Of a stretch of DNA of 64,000 nucleotides, positions 13,401 to 25,681 are shown piece by piece. The first letter of the stretch is position 1. Every line of letters starts with the position of its first letter. Below the pieces are notes generated by a model. That model did not search any database, was not told the DNA's origin, and was given only the letters and a program-made list of their open reading frames with translations. The position numbers and the translations under genes were made by a program. The DNA lies in the NCBI GenBank assembly GCA_047495785.1, contig JBLDXI010000055.1:372001-436000 (forward strand), read 5' to 3'. This DNA comes from Lepidodermella squamata. Lineage: Eukaryota; Gastrotricha.

Positions 13401-16126
13401 ACAATGGACGGCCGATGACCGAAATTCATTACATCAAGGCGTGAGAGGCGAGTTAAGTGTATGCTAATCTAAGTACAACTTATCGAGAGTCGCTCGGTGT
13501 GAAAGAGAAGTTTTTTCGTTTGTTTTGGGTACGATCGGGCGATTTTGGGCATTAATAAACTGGTCATCATAAAAAGTGCGCGTGACCTAAGTCGCATCGG
13601 CGTGCGCGTTGGAGCGTAACGAATTTGCTTATGTGAATTCATTTTAAATAGCAGAATAGGTATCTGTATAAACTCATTTCGAACAACATCAAATTTGTCA
13701 AAAGCGGCCCATAAACAAGACATGACATTAAAGGAATTATTCAAGCGGAAAAATATTATGCTTTTCACTGGTGCTAAAATCGGCTGAATGAATGGTATGA
13801 TTATAATGAGCTTGAAATTGATGCAACTGGAAAATAAGTAAACAGTTTTGGGCGGTGAAAGCTTATTCTTGGTTTTTATTAGGCTGGAACATATTATCGC
13901 ATGCTTGACAAATGTTAATCAGTCGTTATGGCTAGTAATGCAGCAGTAAGTTTACCTGCTATGTATGTGTAGGAATATGACGGTGGATGACAAGAGGTGT
14001 ATGATAGATCAAGGCTCTGGGGCGACAACGGTGCCGTGATGTATGCTTTTATTTATTAGAGTAACACAAAGCGACAAGCGCATCGATCGACCGCCACATA
14101 TTGATAATAATGTTTACGCCCGAGCTAGCATGCGAAAATGAAGCACACAGGAAGGAGCCCAGGTATGACAAAAAATATTCGCCATGTATGTCTGTGTATG
14201 CTCATTTCTATACCTAATGCGAATTTGCGCGCACAATAGTAATAGCAATAATCAACGTTTATATGCACAGCGTATTTCCGAACACGCGAAACGCTGACAA
14301 TAAAGAAGCGATTTTCCCACTCACTATATAACGATCGCTCGATTACAAGTAGTAATGTAATTCTAGGCACTTGTATGTAGAGGTAAAATATTCAAAAATG
14401 CGCCCTACAGCGTCATAGACAGACAACAAGAGCTCGCAAAAAGGTAATCATGCTTTGCCGCGCCTATAATATATTAATCAGAATTATCGAAGTTAAGGGA
14501 AAAGCGAGAACAAGTGGCCAGCATAGCAATTACTTGCGGACTCAGTTTGGAAAAAATGGGGTCAAAATCGATGCGCGACTGAATAGATATATCCATGCTT
14601 ATTTTTCGCCGGAAATTTCTCCAAGAATGATAGTATTAAGGTGGCTGGAGTGGTTGCCAGCTGTTATCTCAATGTTGCTGTTATTTCGAAGCGGAAATTT
14701 ACGCTTTCAAAACAGGGTTTGCCCATCATCATCATGTTAACAACGGCTATGGTTACTTGGTTGCCGGAGCATACGGCGACCAAAAATGCCTTGGCACCCC
14801 TGTGTTGTTGCAGCAGTGTTATTATTACTATCGCATGTGCGATACGGGGCGGCGCTCCTCCAACACAACTAGGTATTTGTTTTATTGAATAAAATATATT
14901 ATTCGCTATATTGGCAGAAAATACTATTACAACATGTTGTAGTAGTAGTAGTAAAGTTGATGTAATATTATATCTGCCTCTTGAGCGCGAATTTCTTCTC
15001 ACATTTGGTCCCGCGCGCTCGCGCGAGAAAATGCGTTTTTTTTATTATTTCTTATGATAATATTTTCGCATTGTTGCAGGCGCGGGCCGCGAGATGCGCG
15101 CCTTGGATGCAGCTTTTGCGATACTTTTGCACTGCGTACTTGTTCGCAAGTGAAACATAATCCAGCAATAATTGGCAGCGTTTACTAATGATAATGAAGC
15201 AGACGAGGAGAACTACCTATGAATTAAAAGCAGATTCGCAAAACGTGATGTTTTTGAAGAAATTAAACGATGACTAGGGAAATCGAATAGAAAAATTGAG
15301 ACCCACGTACCTGTGCCAAAAAGAATAAGGCAACGAGTGCGCAATTTCAAGATTGTTTCGTATCTAACTTGAACCTAATATACAACAGTCAAAAAATAGT
15401 CAAATGCAATGTTGCCGGTATCATTTGTTATTTTTTGGTTTTCCAGGGGAACTGCCCGCTGGCGAAATGTGAGTTGTAAATAACGCCAAAATAACAATAA
15501 CATCTTCCGCCTTATATATTAATTTCCAGCGTGTTTTTGGTAAATATACTGTGAAAGTGAGCGCTGAGAGAGAAGGAAAAAACTTTGTTATATACAGCTG
15601 CGACGGTGGAGCCGATGAAGCGTGCGGTTTAATAACACACAGGCGGCGGGAGTAAAAAGTGTAATTATACCTTGTTGCAAGCGAAGCGTATCGAAAGTCA
15701 ATTTATCTGTGTTGCACTTGAACGCAACACAGAGCGTGTCGATCGAGGAGGCGCAGTTTTTTGTTGATTCAAGACTGCGCGGGGCTCTCGTTCGCTGATA
15801 TACCGACGAGAGTCTGTTTTTAAGGCGGATGAGAGGGTGCCGAAACTAGATTCATGCTTGGTGCAAATGCACGGATCTTCATATCAGTAGCTGCAGGCTA
15901 ATAACCGGGAAGTGATACTCAATATAATAGAAAAGTTTGTTCTGAATTGATAAACAACCGAGCAGAGCAATCTGATTCAACTCTAAAACAAATAAAGTGA
16001 CTAAAAACATTGTAAACATAACTTTATTCGAATAGGCTTGTAAAAATGTGAAGAACTAAAATTGGCGACTGCTTTATTGTCATGATACTACAAAAAATGA
16101 GTCTGTTTTCACTTAGCGCAACTGTC
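7473..16126. other. Long gene-poor region with microsatellites and CpG-rich blocks
   Basis: No reading frame here looks like protein. The sequence alternates AT-rich stretches with blocks rich in CG dinucleotides and GCGC runs (near 7.9, 8.8-8.9, 9.7, 12.4-12.7 and 15.0 kb). It carries many short triplet repeats: (ATA)n near 8402-8424, (GATGAT)n near 8266-8284 and 9478-9506, (TTA)n near 9522-9538, and (TAG)n near 14940. It may be the regulatory region or an untranslated first exon of the membrane protein that ends at 7472, but this is inference. No tRNA or snRNA was recognised. Confidence 0.5.
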
Positions 16127-16245
16127 GATGGGTAAATACAAAATTTCGATAAAAAACTCGGTGATCGTCTGACGCCCGGTATTTACTTTTTTCGTTAACT
16201 CGGTAAGAACTCACCTCAGTGAAGTACAGTGATCACTAAAATAAA
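16127..16245. repeat. Dispersed repeat, copy 1
   Basis: This segment (GGTAAATACAAAATTTCGAT, AAAAAACTCG, then GACGCCCGGTATTTAC and CACCTCAGTGAAGTA) matches 20217-20355 closely and shares pieces with 19088-19140 and 20389-20455. The copies sit on both sides of the duplicated membrane-protein gene at 17.5-19.1 kb. The type of element is unknown. Confidence 0.6.
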
Positions 16246-16791
16246 TAATTAAGGTAAGGGGCAAGGTTACTTAAATATGCATAAAAATTTCGGTTTTTTT
16301 TAAATAACTTGTCTTTCCATAACCACGAGGTTCTCCGGGCTCATATTTTGACCATCAACAGTCAATACCCATGTGGGTAATCTCACGAAATCTCACGAGC
16401 TAATTCCTCACCATTAGCGAACCATTGTTGGCCAAAGTAAAAAAATGGAAAAATTGAAAACCTCTCGACGGTGCCGTAAATTTGCACAAAACCTTCACTT
16501 CTGAACCTAAACTACATACTCGCTCAATTTGGTCGATTTCGAGCTACCAGTTGAGGTATAGTACTTTTTATTTATTTATATATTTCAATGTCTTGCAATT
16601 ATCGCTTGAGCGATCGAAGCAAATTGTATCAAAGTTGTGTGTTTCAACTTTGAAACACGCTGAAGAACGTGGTCAAAAGAATCAAATTTAATAGACCGCA
16701 AATGAGCAAGTCCTCTAGAAAAACGTTGAAAATTTCGACTGAAAAACATTACCTGCTCGATTGTTCGAAGAGATGAAATTATCTTGCGTCA

Positions 16792-17180
16792 TTAACCCTT
16801 AGACGCTGAAGACGTGTACACGCGTTAATTCCGGAGAAAATTCACCGTGGTCGGAGGATTTGGGCTATCGAACCCATTGTTGCGTCATAAATTATGATAA
16901 ATCAATAGCAAGAAACAAGCACTCCCCGAAAATCCAAATTTTCAAAGCCATTCCGACCAGGTCGAAAATAGTGAGAAAAATTTTAAATTACTTGTTAACA
17001 CGTCATAGCAACGGCAACCCAGGTAAATTTCTTCTGAAAAAGAGGTTCGGCTTTCAATCTAAGGCTAAGTGTAAGACTTTCTGCCGACTCAGAATTTGAT
17101 TTTAGCCTCTTCTTGATTTTCTGGGATTTTCTGAAAGGTGCTCGAGTTAACACATCATTGCGCCGGCGGCTAAGGGTTAA
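16792..17180. mobile_element. piggyBac-type MITE (381 bp, TTAA target duplication)
   Basis: TTAA at 16792-16795 and TTAA at 17177-17180 flank a 381-bp element whose ends are inverted repeats: CCCTTAGACGC on the left and, read inward on the other strand, CCCTTAGCCGC on the right. TTAA duplication plus CCC-initial termini are hallmarks of the piggyBac superfamily. There is no transposase inside, so it is a non-autonomous copy. Its ends differ from those of the large element at 30.9-34.7 kb, so a different autonomous partner is implied. Confidence 0.7.
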
Positions 17181-17526
17181 GAAACAGATGCAGCATAACC
17201 GCGACGAGAAAAAGAAAAACAACTAACGTTTACGGGTTTACAATGGAAACCGTGCAGAGGGTGTGGTAAGGTCATTTTTTACATAAATAGAAAATCATGT
17301 ATTAGTGGATCGCACGACAAAATTGGTTCATCCCGCAGTCATAGCGACGATAAATTGACCAATCAGCGTGCGAGTAAAAGATCAACTAACCGCACTTGAA
17401 ACACAATGATAATTATTTTTATTAAACCCTGAAAATTTAATTTTTTACCAAAGGGAAATTATTCAGAATATTGAAGCATGCAAACGTGTCACTTTGTGTG
17501 GCGGGATTCAAGCTTCGGCGTCCTAG

Positions 17527-19084
17527 CTACTTCCCATGGTTCGAAGAGGTACGTGCGTAGTTGTAACACGTTATCGTCACAGTTGGCTTCCCACCACTAG
17601 GCGGCTTCGGGGCTGGAGTCTGCGGCTGCTCCGGGGTGGTTGCCTCCTGTTGCTCCTCGGGCTCGGGTTCAGCAGCGTCAGGCTCGTTGTTAGTCTCGGG
17701 TGATTCTGTTGCCAGCTCTTCGGTAGCCTCAGCGCCGCCGTCCCCTCCTTCATCCCCTCCTCCACCGCCGCCTTCAGATTCCCGATACGTTGTTTCAATC
17801 GCGAACCAAACGCGTCGCATATAAAACACGCGTTCAGCCCACGTTCCGTTGAACAAGCATTCGCTGAACAGCCGAACTTCAAGACTCGTGCCGCCCGACT
17901 CCTGGTACTTCAGCCCATCGCCGCCAGCCGTCGATTTGCGGCATAGCGCCGGTATGCACGGGTCTTTCGATTTCTCGAACAAATTCTCCGTACACTCGTC
18001 GTTGTACATGGTTAACACGCGTTGATTGATGACATTTCTAAAGCCGCTGGTCTTCGAATTCCACGACCTAACGTGGTACGCCACTAGGGTGACATTGACG
18101 AGTGGCGACGACGAGCGGAGAATGCACTCACAGCTGGTCTGCGATGGCGTATCCTCGCGCTGGTAGTTGGGTGACCACAACCACGTCGTCGTTGTTTCGC
18201 CCGTCTCCTTCACGGGTACGTCGATCTTGGTGGCGTTCTTCGCGCTGGTCGGGCACATTTCGTTCGGCAAGCCGCTTGGCGACGGATTCGCCATGCACAT
18301 ATAGCCGAGCTCGAGCACAACTGGCACCTTAATCCGCTTGTCCGCGTCATGAAAGACATCGCCTGCTTCTGGAATAGCTTTAAACGTCTCGGAAAACTGG
18401 CGAGCGTTGATGCGCCTGCTGTCGGTCGACAAGCAATACATTTGGGCTGTAGAAATTACAATAAATATTGGACAATTATAGGAAAACGTTGAAATTTACC
18501 CTGGCAATTTTTCAAGAACATGTCAGACACGTTGTCTTGCGGATCGACGGCAACGGGCAGACTGCCGAGCGATGCCATGGCAATTTCGCCGGTTGCCTTG
18601 TTGAGCTCGCGCGAGAGGCACGAGCGCGGTTCGAAGCCGCTCCACGCGTTCTGATCGCTGATCAAGTGCGCGCGCAGTTCAACGATGCGAATCATCGGCC
18701 CGCGGGTTATCTTGGCCTGGCTGTCAGCCGACGTCGCCATAACCTCGCTGTTGCCGGTTCGCAGCGTCATCGACTGGCCCATGCACGTCACGTTGATGGT
18801 GGCGTTGCCGCCCGAAGTCGGGCACATGAGCCAGTACTGGCGGCGGATTTGATTCGACACGTCTTGTCCAGTGACAGAAGTAACCAGGTCAAACGGTCCT
18901 GATACGAAAAAATTAATAAATATGATAAAAACGCAATTACGCCTAACTCACCGATTGAAATTAGAAAAATTGCTAAAATACAAGCGGACAGCAGTGGTAG
19001 AGGGCGATTATTATTATGATGACGATGTGAATAAATATTCAGGTGACAGCGTAGCTTCGATAGGTCTTTGCATGGTCTTTGCAT
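17527..19084 (-). CDS. Shortened duplicate of the low-complexity membrane protein
   Basis: Exons 19084-18952, 18898-18500 and 18446-17527 join in phase to 483 residues that match the 4.9-7.5 kb gene almost residue for residue, introns included. Differences from the full copy: (1) the Ser/Gln-rich N-terminus is gone and the frame opens just before the CKDLSK stretch, about 30 residues ahead of the membrane segment; (2) the Arg-rich and first acidic part is deleted, joining ETTYR directly to ESEGGGGGG; (3) the last intron and its flanks are missing, so EEQQEATT runs into PEQPQTPAPKP; (4) it stops after YARTSSN, losing the C-terminal hydrophobic stretch; (5) one codon is lost after RSCL. All changes keep the frame open. 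Presence of introns shows DNA-level duplication, not retrocopying. Whether it is expressed is unknown; the new 5' end (19084) abuts repeat sequence. Confidence 0.6.
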
Positions 19085-19087
19085 TTT

Positions 19088-19140
19088 AGTAAATACCGGT
19101 AAATACCGGTAAGTCGGTTAAAAAACTGACGCCTAATAGT
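19088..19140. repeat. Dispersed repeat fragment at the duplication edge
   Basis: A doubled GTAAATACCG unit followed by GTCGGTTAAAAAACTGACGC, directly adjoining the 5' end of the shortened gene copy. The second part recurs at 20389-20415. It marks one edge of the duplicated block. Confidence 0.55.
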
Positions 19141-20216
19141 TATTAATTTTCGTTTAATATTGCTTTTCGATCTTGGCTACAAGGTTTTGAGACCAGGACA
19201 TACATGGTCTGAGAAGCTAAAACCTGACGTCAACCTTCATGTGCCATCTTTTATGCCGAGCTGACGCCCATAATATTGAATCTTGTTTTCAAGGAGACCA
19301 AATATGTATAAGCAACTGTCTAACGCATCAAAAAATAATCAACAGCACGCCCTATTACTAAAAATGCTATTACTAAGAATGATGTTGAAAGGGGTTGTCA
19401 GAGGCCATTTTTCAGTACTACGGCTGGCAACAATTTTGACCACTGCCCACTGAGTTTTCATCACCTGTGCAATCTTTTGTGTTCAAAACGCGTAAAATTA
19501 TTTACTTAACCAACTGAATATCAATGGAAATGAAAATACTTCGTAAAAATATAGGTGAACCCAGTAAAAAAAGTATTTTTTACCCACCAGCCAGAAGTTT
19601 TGTCCGAAAGTGGACTAGCAATTTGAAAATAGTCAACTTGAGATTGAAATTTCGATTTTTTCAACTTGAAATTTCATAGGTTTCTGATTATTTTTTTATC
19701 CAACAAAAATACCACCGTGTCCGCCATAGTCTCATTGACCGCTGTTTAAAAATGACGACGCTATTAAAATTCAATCAAACCGGCCGAATTCGTCCTATCC
19801 GCCCAGATTTATACAGGCGAAGTGCGTGATTTTTGTGCTGCAAAAACTGTCGCGAGGAAAAACTGGAAAAGCTGAATTCAGATGAATGCTGAGCCTCTAC
19901 AAATTTTTTAAACTAACTTTTTCAAGTGATACAAGTGGGGAGAATCTTAGGGACATTCATGAGAGTAATTTAGAATCTGAAATTCCAAAGCTGAAGGCAC
20001 CTGACACAGAAAAATCGCCTGAAATCAGATAGGACGATTTCGGCCAGTTTTCGTAAAGCCTTAACATTGATAGATAAAGATAAACCGATTTTAAAATCGT
20101 GATAAAGGCCATCGAAAACCCCTAGAACTGCCGTCAAAATTTTTTTCTCCCGCAGACAAATAATTCCGCCATGAAAGGGTTAACTATTCGCTAGAAAAAT
20201 TAAGTATGTTTATTTA
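19141..20216. other. Intergenic region, nothing recognised
   Basis: AT-rich sequence without a convincing reading frame, RNA gene or repeat that I can delimit. Confidence 0.4.
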
Positions 20217-20455
20217 AGTCGGTAAATACAAAATTTCGATAAAAAACTCGATGGTTATCTGTTGCCTGGCGCCTGGTATTTACTCATTCGGTAACTCGCT
20301 GAAAACTGGGCACTCGGTTATCACCTTAGTAAAGTAATCACCTCAAGAATTTAGTCTGTTTGCACAAAAGGTTGAAAAGGTTGAATAGTCGGTTAAAAAC
20401 TGACGCCTGGTTTTTACTTTTTCGTTGACTCACTTTTCACCTCAGTAAACAAGTT
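20217..20455. repeat. Dispersed repeat, copies 2 and 3
   Basis: Positions 20217-20355 repeat the 16127-16245 unit in the same orientation. Positions 20389-20455 repeat its other part (GTCGGTTAAAAACTGACGCC and CACCTCAGTAAAC). They lie between the shortened membrane-protein copy and the 3' end of the GABA-B-like receptor gene. Confidence 0.55.
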
Positions 20456-20489
20456 ATGATGTTTAACTTGACCGCTTTTGGCTGGTTTA

Positions 20490-23400
20490 TCAATGACGTA
20501 GGTGCGTTTCGGGTTTCGGGCGTTTCCCCAATTTCCAGCTCTTACTCATCGTTCTAATTGACCTGAATGTTGCCTTGTTCCGCTGAAAATCTCCAACAAT
20601 CTCCGTCATATCTGCGTCCTCGGGCTGGACAGTTTTCCGAGCGAATGTCACCTTCACAGCCGGGTAGAACCAAAAGGAAGCCGTAGTAATCGAGTAAAGC
20701 AGCATGCCTATAGCTAACAAAGTTATTTGCAAGTTATATCGGCCGGATAAAACGAATGTGATCATTAAAAAGCCAGCGAAAATAGTTAAAGCATTCGCAA
20801 TGGCAACTCGGCACATCGTAGCATCCAGTTTGAACTCGTCACCGATAACTGATTTTCCTAATTGATATGCGAATAAAGAGCCGGTGAGCAATAGGAGGCC
20901 TTGAGATGAAACGAACGCCGATAGCCAGTAAATTTCGAAGTTTGACGAGCAATGTGAGGTCGTCTCTTTGTAAAATGAGTCGCTGAAATCGTCGAACATA
21001 ACACTAGACGTTACGGTTGTAATTTGGAAATCTTGAGTAGGCCCTAACAACCAAGCTAATAGTAACACTCCAGTAAGGAAAACAAAGAGCGTTGAAAACT
21101 TCAGCGTCCTTTTGTCGATGCGACGCCATTCGACGTCAGCTACAAAATGCTGGGAAATCCGAGGTGCTACATGCTGCTTCGCTCTTCGAACCATTGTTCT
21201 CTCGTTAAAAGCCGTGGCGTTATCGTTCACTGTTTTTCCTACTCCATCCGATCTGAATTTTGACGCACTATGAAACGGCAGATTTGCCAGGAGCCAAATC
21301 CTTAGAAATAAGACGCTATTGACCAAGGAAAGACCAACAACTGGCAACACAGCTCGAACAAAGCAATAAGTTTCGGTAACATTTGCGTAAGCAAATGCCT
21401 CCAACAGAATAGCCCCGGAATTCAAGGTAAATAACCCAAGAAAAAAGTAGAAATTCACAGCGACTCTTGCAGGACTAACATTGCCATCTTCGGATCGCGA
21501 GACGATGGAGATTGACGCAATTGAAATTTCAAACAGCGTTACAGCAATGCCAATCGACGTAATCGTCGACATTTCAGACATCGAATATCTGTAAAATCGA
21601 TTCTCGACGTTGGAGAGATCTTTCGGAGGTTTGCCAGATTTAGTCAGCCAAATTGGTTGCTTGTAAATTTCGAGGCTGTACAAACTTAAATTATACAAAG
21701 AGTTCGGGTCAGGTTGTTCTTTCCACGGGATTTTGCATAGTCGGTTGATGGTCCCGTTCGACCACTGCATTATCCACATGTCTTCTGAAGCTAGCTCGAA
21801 TCTTTCAGAGTACTTGATGCGACCGATTCGGATGCCAACAAAATCCAAGGTGGTGGCACTCTCGTTGAAAACCGACGCGACAAAACGAGGCTAAATAAAA
21901 TATAAAAATAAGTACTGGGTCTATACTTAAAACGCGATTTTTGATATTCGCACTTAAATGGCTTTCCGGTGAAGTAATATTCGGAATTGATAACATTTGC
22001 CGGCAAATTCAGCAGTCTTTCCCTATTTTCATAAAGTTCGATCTAAGGTTCTGGACCTTTTAGGTTTCCTGAGCTTTCCAACCCTAATTTCTTGTGTTTT
22101 GCAGGCAATCTGAGGTAATCTCAGCTTGTTGGATGAGATACGATCCTTACTCAGTTTTAAAAGCAGAATAGTACGAATATAAAAAACGAGTACGAATATC
22201 CACTGCGATTAATTATTGGGTCAAAGATGTTGGAATATTCAAATGCGTTATAAAACGTAAATAGGTCAAATTACCATTTTTGGAAAACAAGACCAATTAG
22301 CCTCGAAACCTAAAAATCCAATTGAGTAATGCAGTGCAGATCATGTCTAATATGTCTAACGGGTCAGAAATACGATCCGCTTATGACAAAATAAGGATTT
22401 TCGTTGAATCCGTCTTTTTTGAAATTTAATTTTCTAAAAACTGGAACGCAACTAATACCTGCTGCCTGAAATCTCGAAGCGACATGTTGTGTCTGGCGTT
22501 TAGAATCCGCTCGCCTTTGTCGAGGGTAACTACAGTCGCCATAATAGAATCGTGACAGAGATGTCGCTGGTCGAAATCTGGCGGTATCGTGTAATTCAGC
22601 CTACGCTTCATTTCATTTTCGAACCAGTCCAGCCCGTAACCAAGTGACGTATTAAACAGCCCGGTAGCGCCGGTATTAGTCGGCGGAATCCCGGCCCAAT
22701 AAGTTATCTTCATCTGCTCATAAATCATCGATCGGCTACAACCAGTAGGTAGCGCCAGGTCAGGGCTATCTGCGGTGAAATAGCAGAAAATTTGAGGCAA
22801 AAACACGTAATGAGGGGCTCGCATTCCGGCCAGGTATGAATTGCAGAGAAATCGAACGCACATCGCAACTTGCAGATAGATCAACGCAAAAACCCGCGCT
22901 CCACTTGCCTTAGCCGCTAAAACTTGATCAAGGGTAACATCATCTTCGTTATGATAATGAAGAACTTCGATTCCGTTATCAGCAGCTTTTGAACTCAGCG
23001 TTTTCGCCATCATGTATTCGTTAACATTCAATGAATACGTGAAGATGGCAAGTTGGCGCCAATTGCCGACTTTTTGCATGAATAACATGATAGCAATCAC
23101 ACTGTATTCTCCAGGCATTTGAACTCGGAATAAGTTCGGTAGGACCTTTCGATTCACCAGGTAAGGCCCGGCACAAAACTGCGAGAAATGAGAGATGCTA
23201 AGACTTTTTGCGACGACGTTGACAAATTGACACGTGATGCTTGGACCGCTGACGACAGGCGACAAGTAGCCGGTTACATTTTGCTCGGTCACGTAATCTC
23301 GACCGTAAATATAGGGATCCAAATAACGAATGAGGGCTAAGGATGCGCGTTGGGCGTTCCTAGCCTCGTCCTGAACGTTCAGGGTCACGTGATAATTTGG

Positions 23401-23604
23401 TAGTACATCGCTGTTTTGGTTCAATCGATCGACTACGATTTCCATGGCAGTTTTACAGGCTTTGCCGTTAGCTGGCTCTTTCCCTGTCAGCGGAACCATC
23501 GCCAAGATGGAAAGTTCCATCGGTTTTCGGTCTCTACAGAACGCCAGAGGAAGCACTACAACCAGAATCAAGCACAAGATGAAAACTCGCTGAATCATAT
23601 TCAT
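20490..23604 (-). CDS. GABA-B-like class C G-protein-coupled receptor (two exons)
   Basis: Exon 1 (23604-22459) and exon 2 (21890-20490) join at phase 0 across a 568-bp intron to give 848 residues. Residues 1-23 look like a signal peptide (MNMIQRVFILCLILVVVLPL). A periplasmic-binding-like ligand domain follows, with the opening LSILAMVPLTGKEPANGKAC that is typical of GABA-B receptors, and paired Cys residues. From about residue 470 there are seven hydrophobic segments. Near the sixth, CSSNFEIYWLSAFVSSQGLL followed by LLTGSLFAYQLGK resembles the GABA-B pattern of Cys...W...K/QGLLL-x2-G-x2-AY. Members of this family sit in the plasma membrane and signal through G proteins. The sushi domains of GABBR1 are absent. 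The ligand is unknown. A paralogue without the intron lies at 58.5-61 kb on the other strand. Confidence 0.8.
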
Positions 23605-24287
23605 TTGATTTGGAAAATGAAACTTCTAAGTAAATAGAACGAAGAACTTGTCTCTGACGCAACACCCTAAACTTTAAAATAATTTTTTAATAATGTGAGT
23701 ATAAAACTAGACGGCACCTCGCTACTCAGTATAATTAAGCGTGGATTCTGCTGTCGTACATGTCGGAGAAGATCACACGGTGAGGGAGTTAATGCCATGA
23801 AGGCATGAGGGTGCGTTAATCTAGGGAGGTTGGAGCAAAGTTGAAGCTGATTTATAAAAGTTGACTATAAGGCTCAGTCGGAGATCGATCGGTATTTTCG
23901 GGAAAATGCCGGGTTTCTCGGCAGTACCGCTCGATTTTATGTACTTCCTGCTGTTTTTTTGACCAAATAATGACTGCATTTCGACGCTATATTGCTGATC
24001 CAACTTGGGTTCAAAGCATAAATTTCATCATTTCATAGAAAGTCGGAAGTCAGCCATTGACGATAAAGGCGCGCGTAATGCCCAATAGGTGACAGATTTA
24101 GCTAATCACCATAAATTTTTACACGAAATTCGAAAACTAATTAATCAGTGCCATTTGGAGCTTTATTTGAACGATTATTGTTGAAATAGAGTACTGTTTA
24201 TGGTTATAAAACGATTCTAGAATAACTGGAATAAGGAACTTGAAGTTAGGTTGCTTTAGATCGAAGCGGTCACTTTGTTTTAGTTTA
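23605..24287. other. Intergenic region
   Basis: About 680 bp between the receptor gene start and the 3' end of the next minus-strand gene. It probably contains the receptor promoter. A small palindromic stretch ATGCC-ATGAA-GGCAT lies near 23793. No other structure seen. Confidence 0.35.
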
Positions 24288-25563
24288 TCAAATTTCCGAC
24301 TCTTTGACTTCCAAATCTTTAACCGTACTAACCGATTCATTGTCACTTGCCACGGTGCTTTCATCGTCATCCTTATACTGATGTCCGTTCTGAAGTGAAG
24401 CGAGTGAAGCATCATCGCCCCCGCTCTTCATGGTGGAATACGTCTGCATCGTCGAGCGGCTCGTCACGGACTCATCGTTGGGCAGGGAAACAATGCTGTG
24501 AGGAACTGCAATCGATGAGCTAGGCATATCATCGTCCTTGCCGTAATCGTTCGGATCGTAGGGCGCGTTGTTGTTCAGCTCATTCCTCAGCGCCTCTCTT
24601 GACAGGGTGACAACACTTGGCTGGGTATTAATAAAGCCGAATATATTATTTCGAAATTAAAAATGTAATTATTACCTGTTCCGCGGTTTTCAAATTAGCT
24701 AATTCTTCAGGGTTTTTCTCGATCGTTTCCTCAACGGTTTCGATAATTTCAACTCGCGGCTCTGATGGTTCCTCAACAGCAGTAGTCGGCTCAGCTGATT
24801 CAGGCGATTTCTTGTTAAACTTGGACCAGGCGAAAATGCCAGCAGTAATTGCTATTCCAATCATGATGGTCGCCTCAATAGTAGCCGTGAGTGCCATAGC
24901 CGATGGTGTGTTAGCATTTGTATTATCTTCATAAACAAAGTCCGCAAATGTCTCTTCTTCTGAAACTGCTGGTAGGCCCATGAAAAATGCGGAAATCACG
25001 TGGCAAACGTGGACAAAGAGCTTGAACAGTACCAATGCAAGTGGATAGCTAGGCATTTTGCCGAAATCCAGCCCAAAAGTCGGCCCTCCCGGCATAAAGC
25101 AAATAGTCGAGACCATCCAAAAGCTGTGAATAATTAGGGACATCAAACCGATCGGCTTTGTTGCGTTCAGTATCTCGTTACCAACCAGTGACGGTAAGAT
25201 GATGAAAATAGCGGCTATTATTGGCAAATCCATGTTCTTTTTCAGTTTTTCATCACGCGAGTCAGTGGACCTTGCTGCGATGCCGAAAATGTTGCGATGA
25301 GGGAAAACAGCATGTCGCGTGTAGGCTGATAGACCGAGCCAAAAGGCTGAGATTGCAACTCGCAATGTGAAGTTGACCCACCAAGCGTCGACAAAGGCGA
25401 AGCTGATAACACAGAGTAGGCCGAAAGCCACCTCGAGGCTAAATTTGATGCTCTTGTCGCGTAAACTAGGGACGTTGTTCCTTTTGAAATCAGCAAGTTC
25501 TTTTTCCAATACTCGCTCAAGAGCTCGGCCGTAGACGTAAGCTAAAACTTCGCGTTTGCTCAT
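24288..25563 (-). CDS. Multi-pass membrane protein of unknown family
   Basis: Exons 25563-24676 and 24620-24288 join at phase 0 (55-bp intron) to 406 residues. There are about five to six hydrophobic segments: near residues 42-62, 66-82, 112-130, 140-160, 180-200 and 222-246. The tail from about 250 onward is hydrophilic and rich in Glu, Ser and Thr (PTTAVEEPSEPRVEIIETVE, SIVSLPNDESVTSRSTMQTY), which suggests a regulated cytosolic C-terminus. There is no signal peptide; the N-terminus is charged. I do not recognise a named family. It lies upstream of the GABA-B-like gene on the same strand. Confidence 0.65.
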
Positions 25564-25681
25564 CCCGAAAGAACAATGCGCTACAAACAGCTTTCAACAA
25601 TTTACGAATGAAAATAAAAAACAAAACGCGATCATTTAAGGTGGATATTTTATTATGAACAGTCATTTTCACGAAAGAAAT

